Shown: one piece after another, positions 40,687 through 50,580 of the stretch
Numbering within the stretch: position 1 is the stretch's first letter
Layout: each line of letters begins with the position of its first letter
Origin: Sacculina carcini
Lineage: Eukaryota; Arthropoda; Thecostraca; Sacculinidae
Length of the DNA stretch: 64,000 nt
Assembly: GCA_916048095.2 (NCBI GenBank)
Contig: OU696581.1
Coordinates: 3,948,945-4,012,944 of the forward strand
Direction: 5' to 3'
Position numbers and translations under genes: made by a program
The notes under the pieces: generated by a model
Told to the model about the DNA's origin: nothing
What the model saw: only the letters and a program-made list of their open reading frames with translations
The model's database searches: none

Positions 40687-41641
40687 CTTGGCGAGAAATG
40701 AGAAAATGGTGTGACATACACGCGCTAATACATACACGCGCATACACGCGCCGCATGGACACATTGAAACGACAGCGCATTACCATGAGCGTCTTGTAGG
40801 CGTTCAGTTCACGACTATAAATTGTAGACATTGTGTTTGTTCAATATCGTCTGTTTATCGGTTTCACTTTTGTGACGAAGAACGCATGGAAATCGCTTGC
40901 TTGCTTGGAAATGCAAGCGTGTTGTATTGCTGGTCTGTTGAGATTCTTCTGACTGTAACATTTCGTCGGCATTTTCATCCACGTGTCCTTGCTCAAATTT
41001 TTATATCGTTCCTCGTAGTAGAGATCCCAACACTGGCGGATGTCATATATTACGGTTGATATAAGCCTCTGCTTGGGTACCTTAGTTTCTGGATCAACTG
41101 AAAAATCACAATATCCGTTGAGACCTTCTCCCGGGGTTTATTCACGATCACATTGTGATCATTGTCACATGTTTGATCATGTTCATTGTGGTTGCCTACC
41201 CGACAATGAACTTGCCCAGAATCTTCGTCGGTGAGCTTTGTAATTGCATGGCTTTCATTGTGCGATACGGTCCAAGATTTTGCGATAAGTTAACAGGACT
41301 AAAATTTTATAGCATCGTGTATGATCAATACGAGTGAAAGTTTTCCGGGATTTCCATAATTACGTTCGGGTGTTGTGTTTATTAAGGAAACATCAAACAA
41401 GGAATACACCTTCATAGACTATATTCGCTGAGACTGTAAGCATCAACGCTCGGTTCAATCTTAGAATTCAAGGGTAATATAACCTTACAATCAAGAGTGT
41501 TGGCGTTAAACTTTAAGTGGTTCATATAGCGAGTAATGTCAACACTGCATCCAAACACACAAGAGCAAAACAAGCTCCTATAAGGGGACTAGAAACTTCA
41601 AACACTACAGCAGCTCACACAAACATGTGAACTCAAAACAC
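40687..41641. other. intergenic between MORN3 and FITM
   Basis: Convergent 3' ends of MORN3 (+) and FITM (-) face each other. I see no gene or repeat family here. Confidence 0.5.
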
Positions 41642-42973
41642 TCACGTAGTTGCACCCGCCACACCTTGGCGTTTTCTCAGAGCGTAGAGCGGCATGCCCA
41701 TAAACTTGGCAGCGTCCACATTCGACCCCGATGTTGATCCGGCACATGTGCTCGTCGCTCCATTGATGGCGCCACCACGAAAAAGTGAAGACGTGTTTGG
41801 CGAACAGCAACGTCGCCACCAACCCGCCGACGGAACGGTTGCGTCGTGACGTGATTGTCCCGCGTATCGAAACAGCCCTCCTTCACCGGGCATCGCGAGC
41901 CAACGACCTCCGCCAATGGTCGCCGCCACCGGGAACACACAGCGGTAGAGAGCGAACCACGACGCAACGCCGACGCACCCGCCGATCACCTTTTGCAGCG
42001 GTGTGTGGAAGTAGAGCGCCGTCGCCACCAGCATAACGTCCCACAGTAGCGACAGTATGGCGGCCGCCACCAGGGCCACGCGCACCGACGGTGTGTGGCG
42101 CGAGTAAGCGTCGCGTACCGCCTGATAATCGACGATTGATAGGTGTTTCAGCGGTGAACTGCCACCACTGGACGACGAAGATGAGCTCGGACCGGAGTTG
42201 AAGCCCGGAGAAGGCGGACAGTCCGTGGGGGTTTGGTGCTGACGCGCGTGGTCCTCGATGCGGATCATATCGCTGATGCCCTCCCAGCCGTCCACGGCGC
42301 ACGCCTCCTCCTGCAACAACAACCCGCTGAACACCAGCAGGAATGCGTGTCCCGAAATGTCGAATCCTGTCATCCACGTCATGCCGGCGTTGACGCACGC
42401 GGCGCGGCTGGTTGGACGCGGCGACTGTGGCGACGCAGAGCGCGCGCGGCACACGCCTGTCGCCGCCTCGATGCGTTCAAACAACGCCGTGACCGTGTAC
42501 CACACGAGCGTAGCGGCCGCCAGTCGTGCCACGTGTCGCCGCACGCGCCACCATTGACGGGCGCCGACCACGTGCGCTGTCAGCACCAGTATCGAGCCGG
42601 CCGACGCCAGAGTCCATGCCCAGCCCAGCTTGACGAAGTAGCTGTTGAGCGCGTTGCGCTTGTCAGCCAGGTAGGTGACGGGCGGCAACGGCAACAGCTC
42701 GGCGGCCAGCGAGACTCCAACCACGACGAACGCGTGCCAGCCGAGTTTGGTGTCGGCACCGACGAGCACGACGCGTCGGCACGCATGCAGTGCCACCAGC
42801 ATCAACACGTGGCTGATGCTGGCCTGTGGCGCCACTGGTTGAGTGCCGCTAGAAGTATTTCTCGAGTGGAATGAAGAGGATGAAGTAGGTGACGACGAGG
42901 AAGGCGCGCCGGTGGCAGAGCGGAATTTCATGGCGGCGCTGGTTTTCAGTGAGCCCGCTCTTTTATGAGTCAT
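41642..42973 (-). CDS. FITM2: fat storage-inducing transmembrane protein (FIT/FITM), 443 aa
   Basis: Family signatures are clear: MTGFDISGHAFLLVFSGLLL (catalytic His at about 209) and ALYFHTPLQKVIGGCVGV (second His at about 323). These are the two active-site histidines of FIT proteins, which are ER membrane acyl-CoA diphosphatases needed for lipid-droplet budding and ER homeostasis. Hydrophobic segments lie around 54-70, 81-98, 117-136, 151-166, 208-221, 298-320 and 328-352, consistent with a polytopic ER protein. It is longer than human FITM2 (262 aa) because of a Ser-rich N-terminus, a Ser/Gly/Pro-rich loop at about 230-280 and a C-terminal extension. No intron interrupts it; a GTGAGT directly overlapping the stop codon could be a donor to a further exon. 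ATG at 42973 or M15 could start it. FIT1 versus FIT2 was not resolved by alignment. Confidence 0.88.
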   Translation of the reverse strand: MTHKRAGSLKTSAAMKFRSATGAPSSSSPTSSSSFHSRNTSSGTQPVAPQASISHVLMLVALHACRRVVLVGADTKLGWHAFVVVGVSLAAELLPLPPVTYLADKRNALNSYFVKLGWAWTLASAGSILVLTAHVVGARQWWRVRRHVARLAAATLVWYTVTALFERIEAATGVCRARSASPQSPRPTSRAACVNAGMTWMTGFDISGHAFLLVFSGLLLQEEACAVDGWEGISDMIRIEDHARQHQTPTDCPPSPGFNSGPSSSSSSSGGSSPLKHLSIVDYQAVRDAYSRHTPSVRVALVAAAILSLLWDVMLVATALYFHTPLQKVIGGCVGVASWFALYRCVFPVAATIGGGRWLAMPGEGGLFRYAGQSRHDATVPSAGWWRRCCSPNTSSLFRGGAINGATSTCAGSTSGSNVDAAKFMGMPLYALRKRQGVAGATT

Positions 42974-43479
42974 GGCGGCACGGTGTTATGAGTGACAAAC
43001 ACAGTACATGCCGCGATGGTCGCAGATGGCTCGTTTAGTGGCGTGTACAGCGGCCAGCTGGGAAATACAAATCAAACAGTGGGTGATTAATGCGCTTTCC
43101 AATGATGGTGTGACACAGTCACTAATGTGTGCATCGCAATAGTTCCTATTTCCTGCCTGAATCAACTATGTGAAACGAATAATGAATAACTCAAAATATG
43201 AATACGCATTTATGGTATTAATTATAATAAGTGATATTAAGTACAGAACAACGTAGTTTGAACGAGCGATCTTATTGTGAAGAAATAACTAACTAGGAAA
43301 CCGTGTAAATAAGTAAATTCGTTGGTTTGAGCTCGCAGTAAATAACGGCTCCAAGTCGCACAATGTTAACCTCATCGTCTCCCTCAGTAAAACAGTGAAT
43401 CATATGGAATATTTGTATGACACCACCGAAAAAAACCCTGATGTCGCCTAGCCAGCGCTACCAAGCTATGCTATTTTAC
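42974..43479. other. upstream of FITM
   Basis: About 500 bp of ordinary sequence that probably contains the FITM promoter and 5' UTR. No assignable element. Confidence 0.4.
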
Positions 43480-43719
43480 TTCCTGCTGTGTATTATCACT
43501 CAACATCCCGTATACCTACATCAGATAATAAACCAAAGACGAGGCCGACTATGCTACGTAGAAGGATCTTCAAGCGTCACACCCAAATAGGTACAATGAT
43601 AGGTACGCGTCTTTTCAACTGCCTGCCACGTGAACTCAGAAATATAACGGGAGTGGCACCATATTCCCTCAAACGACAACTGGACAAGTGGCTGGCGAAC
43701 ATCGTTGAACCTCCTACAT

Positions 43720-44058
43720 CAGTGGTTCCCAACCTTTTTCACCTTGTTACCCAATTTAGCATCCCATATTAAGCATCTTACCCTTTTGTTACTGTACATG
43801 TTACTGTAAGCATTCACGCACACACGCACGCGTGCACACACAACTATATATAACACGCCATATGAGCAATACAATATCCACACAATGCAAACAATGAACA
43901 TAATATGCTAAGTTAACATTAATCCCAATACAAGGTACCGCAATGTTTTCTTGAATTTCAGAATTCTTACATTCTTCTTCTTCTTCTACTTCTTCTTACT
44001 TCTCAGAATTCAACATTTTCCTGTCACCCCTACATTACCCCCAGGTTGGGAACCACTG
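43720..44058. mobile_element. hAT-type MITE at the LINE/LINE junction (339 bp)
   Basis: Ends CAGTGGTTCCCAACCT and AGGTTGGGAACCACTG are perfect inverted repeats, bounded by TCCTACAT at 43712-43719 and 44059-44066. The interior is AC-rich and non-coding. Eight-base duplication fits hAT. Its target duplication spans the border of the older LINE and the inserted LINE, so it arrived last. Confidence 0.95.
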
Positions 44059-44066
44059 TCCTACAT

Positions 44067-45560
44067 GAACCTGATGAACCTCCTTCTGATCTCCTTAGAT
44101 TTTTCTGCTGCCTTCGATCTAGTCGACCACGAAATCTTATGCTGTGATCTTGCTCATCTAGGCCTCACATCTACTGCCTTTTCTCACCTTACCTCTTATC
44201 TAAACGATCGTTCCTATGCCGTTCACAGAAATACAGCTTTAACTTCCCTCTCACCTCTGGGGTTCCACAAGACTCACTTCTTGGTCCTACTGACGACATC
44301 CAAATATATTTTCCTCTTTCTCCTCATTTTCAAATTTGGTTTCTATGCTGCTCACCCATATTTCTTCTTGGGCTGCTTCACGCAAACTTGTTCTCAACCC
44401 CGACAAAACAGAATATCCAGTCTTTCACCCTCCTCGAATTTCTCCTCACTCTATCAACCTTCCGCTAGCCAATCAAATGCGCAATTTGGGTGTTTTGTTC
44501 GATCCAAACCTTTCTTTCTCGATTCATTTTTCTCAGGTTACCCGCTCGTGCCGCTTTTTATTCCGACAATTTTACCCTATTCGTTCGTCGATTGATGTCT
44601 CACCAGCTAGTCTTCTGGTTAACTCCTATATCTTTTCTAAGATCGACTATTGCAACTCGTTCTTCTTCCATCTTACCTTGAAATCTATCCGCCAACTCCA
44701 AGCAGTGATCAACCTTGCTTGTCGGTTTGTACTGAGGCTTCCTACGCGAACCCCCACTTCGGGGTTTATCCGGCAACTCGGTTGGTTACCTGCTCTTTCT
44801 CATATCCGCTATAAGGTATGTTGTCTGGTCTTCAAACTTATCCACTCCCTCTTCTCCTTCATATCTCCGTTCCCTATTGACTCTCAATAATCGTACTTTT
44901 TGTCGCAATCCTGTGCCATTAGTCTGTCCTCCTGCTCTAAATCAATCTTCTTGGTCATCCAAATCCTTTTATTTATCTGCTCCTCGTATCTTTAACTCGC
45001 TTCCATCTTACCTTCACCACAAGTCTCCATTCCGATCCTTTTCTGCTGATCTTCATGAATATATGCTCACTCGTTATCTTGATGATTAAATGTATGATTG
45101 GTCCTTGGTTATATGAGTGTTCGTGCTGATCGTCCTGTGCTGTACCCTCGTTGTTCCTTCTTGATATTTGTCTTTTTAATCACTGCGAATTATCTGCTTT
45201 CGTTGCTGCGTCCCGTTTTTGCATTCGTCGTTGTCTGGCCAGGCTTCGCCCTGCTACTGGTAACCGTGTAATTCCAGCACAACCAGATTCATGGTCGATT
45301 CGTCGGCGACTAAACCGGCTCCCTCACTGTTCTGCAGTGAGGAGGGTGGCTAGACATCCGACAGGAATAAAAGCAAAACCTGGTTCAAGGGCGGATGACC
45401 TATCTGATAGCCAACGGCAATCTAGCATGTTCCAGTTTTGCAAACGTGTTTTCATTTTTCTATTTGTGCCTACTCCCTGCTCGCTGTGATGTTCCTGTCA
45501 GTTGTCTTTTTCGCGCCTGTGTATAAATATGTGCGCTATATTAAATATATGTTGTTGTTG
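44067..45560 (+). mobile_element. 5'-truncated CR1/L2-like LINE, decayed
   Basis: Pieces of reverse transcriptase (LISLDFSAAFDLVDHEIL), the post-RT region (WAASRKLVLNPDKTE, DYCNSFFF) and the C-terminus ([23 protein letters not shown]) follow in order but in different frames. The stretch that should hold the YADD catalytic pair is missing between about 44270 and 44340. The 3' UTR contains the CCTCACTGTTCTGCAGTGAGG hairpin region and ends GTGCGCTATATT ... (GTT)n at 45560. Same family as the LINE at 59.9-62.1 kb. Confidence 0.85.
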
Positions 45561-45713
45561 TACATCAGGATATCCCAGCTCACATCACAACTCCCTACCG
45601 GAAGTCGTCGGATCATTGAAGATACCAAAGTCCGGTTCCAGCGGAAGTCCACTTCAGCTGTGTCTCTAGACGACGAAATTCTCCAAAGTAACCAAATTAA
45701 GTAACCAAAGGGT

Positions 45714-46330
45714 CGAATGTAACCATTTGGTTTCTTATCGAACATAATTTACCATAGTTTAACATGCAATTTCTTCGACTTTCTTGACTTTTACTCTCTC
45801 ACGAGCAAATCGGAAGATTTTCCACCTATCTTCCCAAGATCAATAGTGTATATTTATACATTGTGCAATTAGTGTTACACATGCTTTTCAGCATAGAGGA
45901 TACACTACAATCAAAATTTTGCATTGGGATATGTCTACCCTTCAAGTTTCTGCTACAAAGCGCATGAAATACCCAATGAAAGGCAACACTCGTTCCAAAT
46001 GCAGAAAGAGCAAATAATTTGCCTCTATTGTCATACGATACACTTGATCTTACAAAGCGATAGCGGTACATAAGACAAATCTGACAAGTCTGACATCTGT
46101 TGATCTGTGATTCCGTGATCTGTGATCATCTGTGATTTTCATTTCAGTGTGGTTTAGAGTGAAGTGCGAATTTGTCAGATTTCGTGTCAAGTGTGATTTG
46201 CGCAGCCATTTTGTGATCCTCACTCGGATGATTCTGCATGCCATCATCCTGGACATTTTGCTGCGGTCAGAGGTTTGGTTTCGTTCATAGGTTCGGTGAA
46301 ATATATACATCTGCTCGTTTCTCATGAGGT
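45714..46330. other. spacer, no gene seen
   Basis: Contains a local run of GATCTGTGATC-like repeats around 46100-46130; otherwise unremarkable. Confidence 0.4.
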
Positions 46331-47735
46331 CTTTGCTTCGTTAAACATGTGAGTGAGTAGCTGTGAGTAGCTATAGTTGGATATGTTGGTGAGTGTCTGT
46401 ATGCCTTGTGGACCAAGATGTTTCAGATGGATGTTACTTATTCCAACTGGACAACAGGCTCATGATTGTTTGATTTTGTGTATGATGTGTCGTGTCTGCG
46501 CATGTGTGAATGGTGTGTATAGTGGATCTGTGCTGAATGTGTGTTTTCGTTTGATGATTTTTCTGTCTTGTGAAGGAGTGATGTGGCTGATGTGTAAGTA
46601 ATGATTAATGAGTGTGTTTGCCTGTTGTTTATTTGATGGTACTGATGTTGTGTCGGTCGTGATGGCCGCGTGTGTGCGTGATATATTGCTGTTTGAGTGT
46701 GTTGTATGATTGTGAGGTGTTTCATCTGTGATCTAGTGTTTTTATGTAGTTGTGCCAGTTGCGTGATTGTTGTTCGTGTATTTTTCCGTTGACTGTTGTG
46801 CTGAGTGTGTGTATTTGTTCTGATGCATTGTGTGTGGTGTCGGAGAGTGTTTCAGTATGTAGCGTTGTTTGAAGAGTGTGTATATTTCTTGTGTAAAGTT
46901 TGGGTTGTGGTGTTTTCTGTGGTCTTTTGGGATATGTTGTTTGTCTGCCTTGTGTATGATGTCGTTAAATGTTTGGACTGTTTTGTTTATGTCTGTGATG
47001 TCTGTTGTGTTCAGTTGCGTAAATGCTAGTTCCGTGTCGTGTGTGAATTGTGACCAATTGGCTTTTGTGTAATTTGTGCAAGTGCGTCTGGGTGTGTTTG
47101 GTGCTGTTATGATTTTGGTGGTGATGACGATTGGAAGGTGGTCTGAGCCAAGCTCTTTGACCACCTTCCAAGTGGTTGTGTGGATGAGATTCGGTGTGCA
47201 AAATGTGATGTCGGGTGATGTCGGATGATAGTGTGCCTGATGTGTGGTGTATGTTGGTGAGTGTTGTTGAGTATGTAGGTGTTCTGTTTGTTGAAGTATG
47301 TCTGTGCCTCTGTTGGTGAGTGGATTGTGGCTGTACCAGGCAGGATCTTTGGCATTGAAGTCTCCGCCCAGTATAATGTTAGGTGTGTTTGTGATGTTGC
47401 GTATATCTGGTGTGTAGTTGCGAGGTATTGTTGGTGATGTTTGTGGTGGAATGTAGACGTTGATTATTGAAATGTGTGAATGTGTACCGGTGCGAATTTG
47501 AATAGATTGTGTTTCTGTTGTGGCGTCATTTGATGGAGTAATGATTGTGTATGTGTGCTGGTGTTTGTTTAGTTGATTGTTCTGTGTAGAAGTGTGATGA
47601 GGCCACCGCCTCGGCCGCTAGTGCGGTCTTGGCGGATGGTGGTGTAATTGTGAAAGGTGGATGTTCTGTGGTGCTTTTGTAATTTTGTTTCCTGTATGGG
47701 TACTATGTGAACGGAGTGTCGTGTGAGGAAGTGTG

Positions 47736-48398
47736 TTAGCTATTGTTTTTTGTGTTGATGCCGTCTATGTTGAGCTGGAGAATGTTGATGTTGTTTGTGC
47801 GGTGTATGTTGGTGTTTGTGCGTGTGTGAGTGTTGTTGAGGTGTTGAGTTGTTGATGGAGGTGGTGGTGGTGAATGTGTTGATGAGTGTGGTGATGATGG
47901 GCGAAATGACGATGATGATAGTGAGGATGGAGTTGATGGTGTTAGTAATGATTGTGAGGAGGATGAGGTTATTGGTGATTGTGAGGATGAACGAGTTGTA
48001 TGTGAAGATGTTAATGATGGCGATGTCGGTAATGATGACCGCAATAGTGATGTTGATGGTGATGAAACAGAGGTGACTGATGCTGTTGGTGAATGTGCCA
48101 GTGTCGGTGTACGTGCAGGTGTTGATGAGTTTGGTGCGCATAATGAGCAGATGAATGAGCGCGTGTATTGTGTGATGTTGTGAAGTGACGTGCATGTGGT
48201 GTGGCACCAGTTCATGCAGGAGTTGCACTGAACTGAGCATTTCATGTGTCGGCGTGTTGTGAGTGGCTGTGTACATATGTGACAGGTGTATATGTGTCTA
48301 GGACCTGGATTTGGTTCTATGTCTCCTGCGAGTATGAGCATACGAGAAACGATCGCGAGCGGGTCATATCTCGACGCCCCCGCAGGAGACGGTGACAT
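47736..48398 (-). CDS. LINE ORF2 N-terminal part: 2A-like motif, PHD-like finger, start of endonuclease
   Basis: ATG at 48398 is chosen because it places the 2A motif about 22 residues from the start: MSPSPAGASRYDPLAIVSRM then LAGDIEPNPGP (48331-48299). This fits the consensus D-(V/I)-E-x-N-P-G-P of 2A ribosome-skipping peptides. Next is a Cys/His cluster, CHICTQPLTTRRHMKC...CNSCMNWCHTTC...FICSLC, consistent with a C4HC3 PHD finger. A Ser/Thr/Pro-rich linker of about 120 residues follows, then INILQLNIDGINTKN, the start of an APE-type endonuclease. A longer in-frame extension to 48668 exists but is low complexity. 2A sequences at ORF N-termini are known in APE-type LINEs of trypanosomes, sea urchins and other animals. 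Confidence 0.75.
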   Translation of the reverse strand: MSPSPAGASRYDPLAIVSRMLILAGDIEPNPGPRHIYTCHICTQPLTTRRHMKCSVQCNSCMNWCHTTCTSLHNITQYTRSFICSLCAPNSSTPARTPTLAHSPTASVTSVSSPSTSLLRSSLPTSPSLTSSHTTRSSSQSPITSSSSQSLLTPSTPSSLSSSSFRPSSPHSSTHSPPPPPSTTQHLNNTHTRTNTNIHRTNNINILQLNIDGINTKNNS

Positions 48399-48659
48399 GA
48401 GTGAAAATGAAAGTGTGAGGCGAGCGGTGTTGGTGCATTGTCTGTTGTTTGTGTATGTGTAGCGTAGCGTCACGATTTGAGCCAGTTGCACGGAGCTGAA
48501 AAATATAAAAAAAGACCTGTGGAACCCGGGTGACCGAAGCCGATCCCAGGAGCTCGACAGCCCCGTCGTTCTGACGAGGCTGGAAGGGTTGTTGCTGCGA
48601 TTTGGCCTCCAGATTGGAGGGTGGTCCCACGATGTAGACGTCGCAGCTCCAGGACTTAG

Positions 48660-49640
48660 TTGTGGCATTGTTGTTTGATGAGACCAATGTCTGGACCAGG
48701 GTTATCAGGTTTGTCACCATCTGTGCGAGTGCTTGCACTTGTTTGGTGAGCGCGTCTGTGTTCGTTGATTTTGCTTTGGTTCTTTCGCTGTGATGTCTGT
48801 CGTTGTTTTTTCTTGATGTTTGGTGACTTTTCGTCTTGCATCTGCACATTTGCCGTAGTGTCTTTTGTTCCACGATTTTCTGTTCCAGTTGTAGTGTGGG
48901 ACAAGCCCTGTCGGTTGATGGGTGCTCTCCGCCGCAGTTAAAGCAATGGGGAGTGCATGTTCGTTGGTGTTGTTAATTGTCGCAGTTTAGGCAGTTTTGG
49001 GCTCTTGCAGTAGCGCTCGGAGTGTCGAACACTACCGCAGTTGCCACATGGTCGAATCGTTGGCACGTATTGTCTCACTGAATACTTGACGTATTGAAAT
49101 TTAAGTTCCTCAGGACAGACTGGGTATTTGAAAGTGAGAAACAAGAGCGGAGTGTCCTTGCCATTTTTCTTGTACCTGTATGCAAACTGTATGTACCCCG
49201 TGATCTTCCAGCCATGATTGGATTTGTTCCTCGGGAAGGACCATCATGTCTGGGCCGTATATTGAGCCTCGTGAAAGATTGAGTTTTTCATGAAGGTAAT
49301 ACTCAGCAGGGACGTCTCCAATTTTTTTCATGACCAACAGGTTTTGTGTCTGCGTTTCATCTCCTGTTTTGATCAGTAGAACATCATCTTAGATGATGCG
49401 CACCCGTTCATAGGTTGCACCGCGACCATCCTGTCTCAGACATGTGTCAATCCAGGGCCACCCACGCTTTGAAAAAGGTTTCCCATCCCTCAATTTTACA
49501 CATACGAATGCAATAGTTTCTTTAGGAGAGCCCAGTGTCCCAGACCAGAGAGAGGGTAAATTTTGACCACTCTTCTGGGTCCTTGTCATTGGTAGGGAAG
49601 GGTGCACTATTTGGCAGATGTTTGAGTGCACCTTTTCAAT
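48660..49640 (-). pseudogene. LINE ORF1 (gag-like, CCHC knuckles), frameshifted
   Basis: Upstream part (49631-49389) contains ETIAFVCVKLRDGKPFSKRG. Next comes KIGDVPAEYYLHEKLNLSRG (49325-49265), resembling the RNA-binding ORF1 proteins of Jockey/R-type LINEs. Two zinc knuckles of the C-x2-C-x(3-4)-H-x(4-5)-C kind follow in different frames (about 49050-49005 and 48945-48895). A Lys/Arg/Gln-rich tail with a possible coiled coil (LTKQVQALAQMVTNLITLVQ) closes it. It binds element RNA in functional relatives; not functional here. Confidence 0.7.
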
Positions 49641-49680
49641 TTTACTTACAGTTACTCACAGTTGACCTGGAAGAGGCAGT

Positions 49681-49975
49681 TATGCCTGTGACTCCAGCTC
49701 AGTATCCTGATCGAGGTTTAATGGTTGGCCGTGCTCCACGGTTATTTGCTCTCTATAATTGTAAAACTGTACCTGGCCATTCCATGCTCTATCTAGTCGT
49801 GATTCAAACTGAATTACTGTTTCCGCATTCACAACCCACTCGGGCAAATTGTTCCAATTATTTACTACCCGATTGAAAAAGGAATATTTCCTGGCGTTAA
49901 GTCTTGGATGGGTCTTATAAATCTTCATGGTATATCCTCTGGTAGTTTTAGAAAACTACGTAAGAATAATTAAAG
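49681..49975 (-). mobile_element. LINE C-terminal fragment of another family
   Basis: Minus-strand frame TTRGYTMKIYKTHPRLNARKYS, then FFNRVVNNWNNLPEWVV...FESRLD: the conserved C-terminal tail of many animal LINE polyproteins. Nothing upstream is preserved. It abuts ORF1 of the 2A-bearing LINE, so one probably inserted beside the other. Confidence 0.7.
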
Positions 49976-50580
49976 GTTGAATTGTATCTGTACAAAATGA
50001 GATGTTAATTACAGATACCAACAATAGACGCTCTTAAAAAAAATCGCCTGTAAATGCCAAAATAGACCAAAAAAAACGTAAATCACCGGAAAATCAAGTC
50101 TGAGAGGTTGAGACACAATGTCTAAATTTATCCCATACTCTTTCCTTTAGCGTGACGTCATTGATGACGTTTACAGTGACGTACCATAAATGTAGGCTTG
50201 CCAGTTGCTCGCTATCTAGAGTTTCGCTATATTTCCACATTTGAGAATTTAGTTATTTAGTTACGTACCATAGTTATTTAGTGACGTACCATAAATGTAG
50301 GCTTACCAGTTGTTCGCTATCTAGAGTTTCGCAATATTTCCACATTTGAAAATTTAGTTATTTCATTGTTTTTCTCATTCATATAATTTCCTTAGCAGAT
50401 AGAACAGTATAAGAACACAATATAAGATCAGGCAGTGTCATTCAGTCTCACATATTCTATACGGATTACATATCCATGCATCGTACTGAGCTACTTAATT
50501 TTGTTTTCTTTCGTCCAATTATTTTATACCATTTCGCGCCTCTGATTAATGTGTGCGCTATACAAAATAAATTTGTTATG
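49976..50580. repeat. 105-bp direct duplication and LINE tail
   Basis: GTGACGTACCATAAATGTAG starts at 50176 and again at 50281 and continues for about 85 bp with few changes. 50540-50580 (CGCGCCTCTGATTAATGTG, then GCGCTATACAAAATAAAT) is a plus-strand LINE 3' tail of the type seen elsewhere in the window. No gene. Confidence 0.6.

Larger units (their letters stand above)
43480..45713 (+). mobile_element. 3' fragment of the 7.7-10.8-kb LINE family, split by later insertions
   Basis: 43480-43719 encodes RLFNCLPRELRNITG...RQLDKWL, homologous to the C-terminus of the LINE at 7767-10799. The 3' end resumes at 45561 (CATCAGGATATCCCAGC ... CCACTTCAGCTG ... CCAAAGTAACCAAATTAAG) and stops at about 45713. 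The two parts are separated by a second LINE and a hAT MITE. TACAT flanks both sides of the inserted LINE. Confidence 0.85.
46380..49640 (-). mobile_element. Jockey-like LINE with gag-like ORF1 and 2A/PHD-containing ORF2, RT missing
   Basis: Read on the minus strand: ORF1 (about 49640-48660) is gag-like, with KLNLSRGSIYGPDM, then CCHC zinc knuckles CGNCGSVRHSERYC and CFNCGGEHPSTDRAC. ORF2 starts at 48398 with a 2A-like motif, a PHD-like finger, a Ser/Thr-Pro linker and an AP endonuclease (LQLNIDGINTK; VLLQETK; GGDFNAKDPAWYSH near 47330-47380; GSDHLPI at about 47145). Sequence fades out near 46400, before any reverse transcriptase motif. The endonuclease region has frameshifts, so it is a degraded copy. 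Loss of the 3' half is unusual for a LINE and implies a later deletion. Confidence 0.82.

Noticed and set aside
46742-47164. Minus-strand 140-residue frame as a host gene
   Set aside because: GSDHLPI and the preceding GGDFNAKDP context show it is LINE endonuclease.
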